From contig NZ_CP022255.1 in NCBI RefSeq assembly GCF_003119195.2, positions 186,001 to 250,000 on the forward strand: a DNA stretch of 64,000 nucleotides. The letters are read 5' to 3'. A program made the position numbers and the translations under genes. Position 1 is the first letter of the stretch, and every line of letters starts with the position of its first letter. A model generated the notes under the pieces. That model worked only from the letters and a program-made list of their open reading frames with translations, was not told the DNA's origin and ran no database searches. Of this stretch, positions 43,483-51,200 are shown in pieces. This DNA is from Azospirillum baldaniorum. Its GTDB lineage: Bacteria; Pseudomonadota; Alphaproteobacteria; Azospirillales; Azospirillaceae.

Positions 43483-43923
43483 ATGACTGATGAGACCCAA
43501 GGCCCCGAGCCGATGGACGAGGCCGCCGCCCCCTCTGTCGCGAGGGTCAGCCCCTACCATGCTGTCACCGGTCGCATCCTCGGCGTCTGGACGATGCCAA
43601 CCTCGCTGCTGGGTACCCAGCACGATCCCTTCTACCCCGAGGAGGTGGACGGGACGACTCACTACATCGACGTCTCCACGGGCCAGCTGTTGGAACGGCC
43701 GCCTCTGGACCTTCAGGTCTCCAAGACCGAGTTGGTGGCCGACGGCGAGGACTTCGTGGCGGTGACCGGCGTGCCTGTGGGCTGCCCGGTCATCACCCCC
43801 GCAGGGCGCTTCATAGTGGATGACGGCGTGCTGGAATTTGCCACCGTCCATGAGGGTCCCCACCGGCTGTTCTTCGACGCCTTTCCCGAGCGGCAGGGGG
43901 AGGTCATCGTCCATGCGCGTTAA
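43483..43923 (+). CDS. Small tail-fibre-associated protein, function unknown
   Basis: A 146-residue protein between the tail-tip gene and the tail-fibre chaperone. It starts 16 bases after the tip gene with GAGAGGAAAAG upstream. The sequence is acidic at the N-terminus and beta-rich later (DVSTGQLLERPPLDLQVSK; GRFIVDDGVLEFATVHEGPH). I do not recognise a family. The position is where many phages encode fibre adaptor or tip-associated proteins. The last four codons overlap the next gene's start region. Confidence 0.6.
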   Translation: MTDETQGPEPMDEAAAPSVARVSPYHAVTGRILGVWTMPTSLLGTQHDPFYPEEVDGTTHYIDVSTGQLLERPPLDLQVSKTELVADGEDFVAVTGVPVGCPVITPAGRFIVDDGVLEFATVHEGPHRLFFDAFPERQGEVIVHAR

Positions 43924-44140
43924 GGACGCCCCCACGGACTGGAGTGGCATCAACGCCGAGGTCGTCCGGCGGCTCGCCGAGACCGACCGCTACATGCAGC
44001 CCGACTTACCCCTGACCGAATCCTGCCGACAGGCCCTGGTCGCCTATCGGCAGTCGCTGCGCGGCCTCAACCACACCTACGCCCATCCCGAGGACGTGGT
44101 GTTCCCGACCCAACCCCAAATCGAGAAGGCGAGAGCATGA
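43913..44140 (+). CDS. Tail fibre assembly chaperone-like protein
   Basis: A 75-residue protein resembling the phage tail assembly chaperone (APC-type) proteins found before tail fibres: VVRRLAETDRYMQPDLPL, then ALVAYRQSLRGLNHT, fit the family pattern of R/LAxTDW-like start, D-P and YRQxLR. It starts inside the end of the previous gene with GGGGGAGG eight bases upstream, and its stop overlaps the fibre gene ATG by four bases. Such chaperones help trimerise the fibre and usually leave before infection. Confidence 0.75.
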   Translation: MRVKDAPTDWSGINAEVVRRLAETDRYMQPDLPLTESCRQALVAYRQSLRGLNHTYAHPEDVVFPTQPQIEKARA

Positions 44141-46725
44141 GCTGGTACAAAGTTGGCCGCGTAGCGGTCACGAACGGGTCCGCCGCAGTGGTGGGCACCG
44201 GCACGAAATGGGCGGGCAAGTTCAAGCCCGGCGATCTCTTCGCCCTGGCCGGCGGCGCCTTCGTCCCCTACGAAATCGTGTCGGTGGCTGACGACACCCA
44301 CCTGACCCTGGCCACGCCCTTCGCGGGGATGGGGGGTGATTACCAGCCCTACGTGGTGATCCAGAACTTCACCACGACCACCAACGCCGATCTGGCGGTG
44401 CGGGTGGGCCAGCTGCTCCAAGTCTACGAAGCGGCGGTGGCCGCCCCGGAGGAGGCGGTGGCGGCGTCCCAAGCGGCGCAGGCGAGCGCGGCGGCGGCTC
44501 TCGTCTCCAAAGAAACGGCAGCGGACAGCGCGGCGGCGGCGGCGGATCACGCCCTGTCGGCGGCAACTTCGGCGGCCCAGGCGGTGGTGGACACGACCAA
44601 CGCCATCCAGGCGGAGGCCCAGGCCCGCGTCGCTGCTGACACCGCTCTGTCCGGCGCCGTGGCGCTCAAGGCCGACAAAGCGGACACCTACACCAAGACC
44701 CAGGTCGATGGGGCGCTCCAGACCGAAGTGACCACCCGCGCCGCAGCCGACACGGCGCTGGGCAACCGCGCCACAGCGCTGGAGAGCGGCAAGGCGGACA
44801 AGTCGGCGCTGGGCACGGCGGCGGCCAGGAACGCCCCAGCCAGTGGCAACGCGGCATCGGGCGAAGTGGTGCTGGGCAGCGACAGCCGCCTTTCCGACGC
44901 CCGAGCCCCGACGGCGCACAGCGTGACCGCGCACAGCGACTGGCCGGCGGCGGTGAGCGTGACGGAGTTGGGTTGTCTCGACGGCGTAACCGGGCCGATC
45001 CAGGCCCAGATCAACGGCAAAGCCACGGTCGGCACGACGGCGGGCTCGGCCGCGGGCACGGCCTCCGCGGGCACGGCGGCCACGGCGGCCCGGTCGGACC
45101 ATGTCCATCCAATGCAGACCAGCGTATCGGGCAACGCCGGCACGGCGACCAAGCTGGCCAGCGCGGTGACCATCAACAACGTCCCCTTCGACGGCAGCGC
45201 CGGCATCACGATCAACGCGGCGGACAGCACGGCGCGGATCGCGGCCAGCGAGAAGGGCGCCGCCAACGGCGTGACGCCTCTCGGCAGCGACGGCAAGGTG
45301 CCGGCGTCCTATTTGCCGTCCTATGTGGACGACGTGCTGGAATTCTCCGCCACCGGCAACTTTCCGGCTTCCGGCGAGACCGGCAAGATCTACGTCGCCA
45401 CCGGGACCAACAAGACGTACCGCTGGTCCGGATCGGGCTACGTCGAGATATCGGCCTCGCCCGGCTCCACCGACGCGGTGCCGGAAGGAGCGGCCAATCT
45501 CTACTTCACGACGGCCCGCGCCGCCGCTGCGGCTCCCGTGAAGACCGTGGCGGGCAAGAGCGGCGATGTCGCCCTGAGCAAAGCCGATGTCGGCCTGGGC
45601 AGCGTGGACAACACCGCCGACAGCACCAAGGCGGTGGCGTCGGCGGGCAAACTGACCGCCGCGCGCACGATCACCCTGACCGGTGGTGTCACCGGCTCCG
45701 TGACCACCGACTTGTCCAGCGCCGTCAGCATCAACGCGACGGTCACACAGGATACCAACAACCGGTTCGTGACCGACACCGAGAAGGCGACTTGGAACGG
45801 CAAGGCGACGGTGGGCAGCGTGACTCCCTCGGCCCCCGGCGCGGCGGCCGTCGGCACCTCGGGGCAGGCGGCCCGTGCGGACCATGTCCACCCCGCCCAG
45901 ACGTCCGTCTCTGGCAACGCCGGCACCGCCACCAAGCTCGCCACCGCCCGGACCATCTCCCTGAGCGGCGGCGTCACGGGGACGGTGACCTTCGATGGCT
46001 CCGCCAACGTTGCCATCGCCGCAACGGTCGATCCATCCAAGCACTCCCATGCGCAGAGTATCCAAGCGCTCGATGACCAGGGGATGGGTTTCTCCGTCGA
46101 CCCAAGCAACATGCGGATTTACGTGGCTGGGAACTCAGCTGCGGACGAAGAACTCCGCTCGTATTTCGGAGCGCTGAGCCCCGAAGAAGCAGGCTGCCGG
46201 GTGGCGGGCGCCGACACCGTGGGTATGACCGGCCTCGCCCCCCTGCTCATTGGCATGCAGCAGGGCATCGGCAAGCTCGACGACCTCCAGACCTCCGACA
46301 CCTCCAGCCTTGTCAATGCGGTCAACGAGCTGAAGGCGATGCTGTCCGGCGGCGGCGGAGGCGGCGGTGTCCCTCCGGGCACCATGATGATGTACGCGGG
46401 TCTCTTCATCCCGGAAGGCTGGCTGGAGTGCGATGGGTCGGAGGTGTCACGGGACGACTACCCCGACCTGCTCGAGGCCATCTACGAGACCTGGGGGGCC
46501 GGCGATGGGTCCACCACGTTCAAGCTGCCGGACATGCGGGGCCTCTTGGCAATCGGCGCTGGGGAGCGCCCCGAGGACGGCTACGGGGTCGATTGGCGGC
46601 AGTATGGCCACGTCAGCACGGGGGACTATACGACCCAGACCACCTGGACGAGCACCATAATCCCATTCTCCGTCGAGGACAGCAGTGTGAGCGCCATCGG
46701 CATGAAGTACATCATCAAGACCTGA
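44137..46725 (+). CDS. Tail fibre with C-terminal phage collar domain
   Basis: An 862-residue fibre. The N-terminus (WYKVGRVAVTNGSAAVVGTG) is the tail-attachment type seen on many fibres; residues ~90-190 are Ala-rich coiled coil; the shaft has repeated beta-helix-like units, including two copies of HVHP-QTSVSGNAGTATKLA (near residues 325 and 587) with HxH motifs that bind metal in T4-type fibre shafts; after a seven-glycine linker the tail collar domain begins (PPGTMMMYAGLFIPEGW, CDGSEVSRDDYPDLL, FKLPDMRGL). Collar-domain fibres recognise surface glycans. It overlaps its chaperone gene by four bases. Confidence 0.85.
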   Translation: MSWYKVGRVAVTNGSAAVVGTGTKWAGKFKPGDLFALAGGAFVPYEIVSVADDTHLTLATPFAGMGGDYQPYVVIQNFTTTTNADLAVRVGQLLQVYEAAVAAPEEAVAASQAAQASAAAALVSKETAADSAAAAADHALSAATSAAQAVVDTTNAIQAEAQARVAADTALSGAVALKADKADTYTKTQVDGALQTEVTTRAAADTALGNRATALESGKADKSALGTAAARNAPASGNAASGEVVLGSDSRLSDARAPTAHSVTAHSDWPAAVSVTELGCLDGVTGPIQAQINGKATVGTTAGSAAGTASAGTAATAARSDHVHPMQTSVSGNAGTATKLASAVTINNVPFDGSAGITINAADSTARIAASEKGAANGVTPLGSDGKVPASYLPSYVDDVLEFSATGNFPASGETGKIYVATGTNKTYRWSGSGYVEISASPGSTDAVPEGAANLYFTTARAAAAAPVKTVAGKSGDVALSKADVGLGSVDNTADSTKAVASAGKLTAARTITLTGGVTGSVTTDLSSAVSINATVTQDTNNRFVTDTEKATWNGKATVGSVTPSAPGAAAVGTSGQAARADHVHPAQTSVSGNAGTATKLATARTISLSGGVTGTVTFDGSANVAIAATVDPSKHSHAQSIQALDDQGMGFSVDPSNMRIYVAGNSAADEELRSYFGALSPEEAGCRVAGADTVGMTGLAPLLIGMQQGIGKLDDLQTSDTSSLVNAVNELKAMLSGGGGGGGVPPGTMMMYAGLFIPEGWLECDGSEVSRDDYPDLLEAIYETWGAGDGSTTFKLPDMRGLLAIGAGERPEDGYGVDWRQYGHVSTGDYTTQTTWTSTIIPFSVEDSSVSAIGMKYIIKT

Positions 46726-46758
46726 CCGCCGCGACAACACCCCAACCGTCTGATGACC

Positions 46759-46782
46759 GGCCGCCCTCGAGGCGGCTTTTTT
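46759..46782 (+). terminator. Terminator between the fibre and lysis genes
   Basis: GGCCGCC and GGCGGC pair around CTCGA and are followed by six T residues. As at 30695-30718, the sequence GGCGGCTTTTTTCATG ends just before a ribosome site and a start codon, so the tail and lysis sections carry matching terminator-plus-start elements. Confidence 0.7.
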
Positions 46783-46801
46783 CATGCCCGCAGGATCCGC
46801 C

Positions 46802-47047
46802 ATGACCGCTCGCACCGCCTTCGACCTTCCCGCTGGCACCGTGGCGGCCACCATTCCCCTTTGGGCCGCCGACCTGACGCTCGGCCTCCAACTCGCCACC
46901 GCCGCGCTGGGGCTGATGCTCGTGCTGGTCCGCCTCGCCCTGGCGCTCGGCGACGTCGCCAAGCGCCCGCCGGTGTGGTGGACGCGCCTGCGGGCGCGGC
47001 TCCGCGCGCGCCGGAACGATACCCGCCCCGAACCATTACAGGAGTGA
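46802..47047 (+). CDS. Holin-like small membrane protein
   Basis: An 81-residue protein with one long or two short hydrophobic helices (TVAATIPLWAADLTLGLQLA, then ATAALGLMLVLVRLALALG, about residues 16-52) and a very basic C-terminus (TRLRARLRARRN). It directly precedes the lysozyme gene, separated by two bases, the usual holin-endolysin arrangement. An in-frame ATG at 46784 would add six residues and could provide a dual start as in lambda S, which I cannot decide. No sequence family is recognised. Confidence 0.6.
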   Translation: MTARTAFDLPAGTVAATIPLWAADLTLGLQLATAALGLMLVLVRLALALGDVAKRPPVWWTRLRARLRARRNDTRPEPLQE

Positions 47048-47049
47048 CC

Positions 47050-47892
47050 ATGACCGCCACCCTTCGGGCGGCTCCCCCGCCCGCCGCCCTCGATCTGGCC
47101 CGCCACTTCGAGGGGCTGTCCCGAACCGCGTACCGCTGCCCGGCCGGCGTGTGGACCATCGGTTACGGCCACACCCAGGCCGTGACCGCGGGCGACGCCA
47201 TAACCACCGATCAGGCGGAGCGTCTGCTCGCCGGCGACTTGGCCGAGGCGGCCGCGGCCGTGGACGCCGCCGTGACCGTTCCCCTGACCGACGGACAGCG
47301 GGCCGCTCTGATCGATTTCGTTTTCAACGTCGGGCCGGGCCGGGCCAGGAAGGGCAAGGATTCCGGAAAGGACGGCTTCGTCCGCCTGCGCAGCGGAAAG
47401 CCTTCCACCCTGCTGCGCAAGCTGAACGCCGGCGACAGTGCCGGGGCCGCCGCCGAATTCGGCGCGTGGGTCTATGGCGGCGGCCGGGTGCTGCCCGGTC
47501 TGGTGCGGCGTCGGCGCGCCGAGGAACTGCTGTTCCGTGGGGCGGACTGGCGCCGCGCACTCGACGACGGTGCGATGGCGCAGACGGTCGAGCCGGCCAC
47601 GCCCTCCGTCCCAACCGGCGCCGTCCGCGCCGCCGCCGGGACGCTGGCGATCGGCGGCTCGCTCGGCGTGGTGGCGGAGGTGCTGGCGCCGGTGCTGCAG
47701 GTGACCCAGCAGGTGCAGGATCTCGCCGAGCAGGCGCAGGGCGTGGCGGCCCAGGCGCAGGGCGTGACCACCCAGATCCACGGCCTCGCCCGGCTGCTCG
47801 GGTGGGCGCCGTCGCCGGCGGTCGCGGTCCTGGCGACCGGTCTGGTGGTCACGCTGGCGCTGCTGTGGCGGGCGCGCCGGACCCGGGGCTGA
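47050..47892 (+). CDS. Phage lysozyme (GH24) with C-terminal membrane anchor
   Basis: A 280-residue endolysin. The catalytic glutamate is E21 in HFEGLSRTAY, followed by CPAGVWTIGYGHT, the standard GH24 T4-like lysozyme motif, which cuts N-acetylmuramic acid bonds in peptidoglycan. The enzyme domain ends near residue 165. A long extension follows: a Pro/Ala linker, a heptad-like stretch (VTQQVQDLAEQAQGVAAQAQ) and a C-terminal hydrophobic helix (~253-275) ending in RRARRTRG. The membrane tail is unusual, because SAR endolysins carry theirs at the N-terminus. The ATG at 47050 has CAGGAG upstream. Confidence 0.88.
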   Translation: MTATLRAAPPPAALDLARHFEGLSRTAYRCPAGVWTIGYGHTQAVTAGDAITTDQAERLLAGDLAEAAAAVDAAVTVPLTDGQRAALIDFVFNVGPGRARKGKDSGKDGFVRLRSGKPSTLLRKLNAGDSAGAAAEFGAWVYGGGRVLPGLVRRRRAEELLFRGADWRRALDDGAMAQTVEPATPSVPTGAVRAAAGTLAIGGSLGVVAEVLAPVLQVTQQVQDLAEQAQGVAAQAQGVTTQIHGLARLLGWAPSPAVAVLATGLVVTLALLWRARRTRG

Positions 47893-47924
47893 CCGCAAGG
47901 ACGGCTCTCGGATGCACTCATGGC

Positions 47925-47957
47925 AAGGCACGGGGACGAGTCCCGTCTTCGTGCCTT
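47925..47957. repeat. Nested inverted repeat after the lysozyme gene
   Basis: AAGGCACG (47925-47932) pairs with CGTGCCTT (47950-47957), and inside it GGGAC (47933-47937) pairs with GTCCC (47940-47944). In RNA this gives a stable two-part hairpin 33 bases after the lysozyme stop codon, possibly an mRNA 3'-end stabiliser or protein site. Confidence 0.5.
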
Positions 47958-47977
47958 CGTCGCCGATCACGCAACCG

Positions 47978-48013
47978 TTGAGCGGCGTACCACGCCGCTC
48001 AATGGGATTTTTT
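47978..48013 (+). terminator. Intrinsic terminator closing the tail/lysis operon
   Basis: TTGAGCGGCGT (47978-47988) pairs with ACGCCGCTCAA (47992-48002) around a three-base loop, followed after TGGGA by six T residues. This is the strongest hairpin in the area and marks the transcriptional end of the phage-derived module. Confidence 0.8.
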
Positions 48014-48267
48014 AAAGCTGGCGGCACAATTCAGTGGAGAAAGCGGGCCGATCCCAGGATAGCATCCTGTCCTCTGCTCGGAGCCTCCGCATGATGCCAA
48101 CTCCCCTCGACGATCCGTCCGCCCTGGTTTGGAGCCGTCGCCCCCGCCGGACCTTCGCCGCCGTCCGCAGCCGCGACGCCGTTCCCTCCGGCGGCACCGG
48201 CGGCCTGATCGCCGCGTTTGCGCCGCCAGCCCTGCCGCATTTCCACGGTCCCTGATCCAGCGATCCC

Positions 48268-51200
48268 ATGCCGCCCATGCCTCCCCCCCTCCCCGCCGGC
48301 GCGACCGTCAACCCCATCGCCGATGTGATCCGGTTCCAACGCGCCGGGCACCCCGACGCGGCGGAGGCGCTGCTGCGCACTATGCTGTCCATCGACGGTT
48401 CCAACGAGGAGGCGTGGCTCCGGCTCGGCGGCATGGCGCTCGGGGACGGACGGAACCGCCTTGCTGCCCGTTGCTTCGCCCGCGTCATGCTGTTCGCGCC
48501 GGACCGCGCCCAGGCCATGCACAATCTCGCCGAAGCCCTGCGCATGACCGGGCGGAAGGCGCAGGCGACCATCGCCTTCACGCGGGCGCTGCGGCTGCGT
48601 CCGGCCTATCCCAAGGCGCTGGCCGCCTTCGGGCTGATGATGATGGACACGGGAAACGGGCGCGCGGCACGGCATCTGGCCGCGCGCGCTCTGATCCTCG
48701 ACCCGGCCTTCGCCACCGGATGGCGCAATCTGGCGACGATGCTCCAACCGATGAACCAGCCGGACACGGTGGCTCGCCTGCTCCGCCGGGCGGTGCTGTC
48801 CACCCCGGACAGCCCCAGCCTCCGGGCCGCCTACGGCGTCGCCCTGTGCGAGGTCAAGGAAACCCGCCGCGCCCTGGACGCGCTGCGCCAAGCCGTCGCG
48901 CTGGCCCCGGGCCTTGCCCAGGCGGTGAACCATCTGGCCTTCGGCCTGATGCACGACGGCGACCTGGAAGGGGCCTTGCGGACCACCGGGCGCGGCCGCC
49001 GCATCGACCCCATGGCGGCCGAAGCGGATGCCCAGGATTCGCTGACGTGGATGATGAAGGGCGAATTCGCGCGCGGCGCCGCCGCCATCCGGCGCGCCCT
49101 GATCCTCGACCCGGGCAACTCCGGCATCCTGGTCAACGTCGCCCTGCTCCTGCACGCCAGGAACGAGGGCAAGGAGAGCATCCGCTGGAACAAGCGTGCC
49201 CTGCGCCTGGACCCGGACAGCACGGTGGCCCGTTTCAACCTGTCAATGACCCTGTTGCAGCGCGGCGATTTCGCCCGCGGCTGGGCGCTGTACGAGGCGC
49301 GCTGGTCGATGTGGGGCGCCGGCTACCCGCGTTATGCCCCGGCCTGGGACGGTGGCCCTCTGAACGGGCGGAGCATCCTGCTGACCGCCGAGCAGGGGCA
49401 TGGCGACACCCTGCATTTCGTCCGCTACGCCACCCTGCTGGCGGAGCGTGGCGGGCGCGTGTTCCTGCATGTGCAGCCTCTCCTGAAGCGGTTGCTCGCC
49501 AACACCCCCGGGGTCACGGCGGTTTTCGGAATGGACGAGGAGCCGCCGGCCTGCGATCTGTGCGCGCCGCTGCTCAGCCTTCCCCGGCTGGTCGGGACCC
49601 GGCTGGACAGCATTCCCGACGCCATGCCCTATCTGCGCGCCAGCGAGGGCGACCGTCCGTCCTGGCGGGAACGTTTGGCCGGGGAGCGGCGGCTGAAGGT
49701 CGGCCTCGTCTGGGCGGGCGAACCGCGCAAGGGGGATCTCAAGGCCAACTCCGTCGATCGTCGGCGCAGCCTGACGCTGGACGCCCTCGCGCCCCTGGCC
49801 GCCATTCCGAACATCGCCTTCCACAGCCTGCAGATCGGGGAGGCGGGCGCCCAGGCCAAGGCGCCGCCTCCGGGGATGGAGGTCATCGACTGGACCGGCC
49901 ACATCCGCGACTTCGCCGACACCGCGGCCTTCATCGATGAACTGGACCTCGTGGTGACGGTCGACACCTCGGTCTGCCATCTGGCGGGCGGTCTGGGCAA
50001 ACCGGTCTGGGTGCTGTCGCGATTCGACGCCTGCTGGCGCTGGCTGGGCCACCGGGAGGACAGCCCCTGGTACCCGACCATGCGTCTGTTCTACCAGGAG
50101 GAACCGGGAGCCTGGGACGCCCCGATCGCGCGGCTGGCCACCGCGCTGGCCAAGCTGGTCTCCGGCGGCGATGGTTCCGGACCGGCCGCCCGGCGGACGA
50201 CGGACCGGGCGCCCGATCCGGCGGGCGCGTTTCGGGGTGATCCCCTCGGGGCGGGTTTGCAGGCGGCGGTCGCCGCCCACCGCTCCGGACGCCTGACGGA
50301 AGCCGCCGCCGGCTACCGCCGGGCGTTGACCGCCGACCCGGCGAGGGGGGACGCGCTGCATCTCCTCGGGTTGACGAATCTGGTCGGTGGGGACCAGGCC
50401 GCGGCGGAGCGCTGGATCGACCGCGGCGTGTCCGTCGAGCCGGGTCGCGCTACGTTCCGCAACTCGTTGGGCGAGTGCCGCCGCTCCGCCGACCGTCTGG
50501 AGGCCGCCGTCCTGTGCTTCCAGCAGGCCGTAGCGCTCGACCCCGCCTATGCCGAGCCGTGGGTCAACCTCGCCAAGCTGTCGGTGGCCACCGGCCGGCC
50601 GGGCGATGGTGACCGACAGGCCCGGCGCGCGGTGCACCTGTCGCCCCTGTTGCCGGACGCTTGGCGCACGCTTGGCCATGCGGCGCTGGAGCGGGGTGAA
50701 GCCGGCCTGGCCGAGCGGGCTGGACGCCGGGGGCTGGCGCTTCTCCCCACCGACGGGGAGGCGCTGGGCCACGCCGCGCGATTGGCCGGGCAGCGCGGCG
50801 ACCGGGAACTGGCCGAACGGCTGCTCGGGCGCGTCCTCCGCCTCGACCCGGAAGCGGCTCACGCGTGGCGCGAGCAGGCCGATCTGACGCTGAAGAGCGG
50901 CGCGCACGCCAAAGCCCTGCCAATGCTGCAACGGGCGCTCGCGCTTGCACCCGATTTTCCGGAGGCGCTCAACAACCTCGGCGGTGCACTGCTCGGTCTG
51001 CGGCGCCAGGAGGAGGCGGGACGCCATTACCGCCGGGCCATCCAACTCCGTCCGGGCTATCCCGACCCCTGGAACAACGCTGGCAGCGCCTTGCAGGAGC
51101 GGGGTGACACGGCCCTGGCTCTGGACCATTACCGGCGTGCGGTGGCGCTGTCCCCGGCGCATCCCGTGGCCTATGCCAACATGGGCGAAACCATCCGCTC

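Larger units (their letters stand above)
47893..48267. other. 375-base gap after the lysis genes
   Basis: Contains two strong inverted repeats (47925-47957 and 47978-48002) and a T run, then ~250 bases with weak coding character. A 73-codon frame at 48034-48255 has no convincing ribosome site or composition, so I do not call it. No repeat matching the junction at 30256-30742 was seen that could be an attachment site. Confidence 0.5.

Noticed and set aside
30474-48013. Gene transfer agent
   Set aside because: GTA clusters encode capsid, portal and terminase genes, none of which is present here.
48034-48255. 73-codon small gene after the terminator
   Set aside because: No ribosome site, no recognisable motif and Arg/Ala/Pro-rich composition typical of chance open frames in GC-rich DNA.
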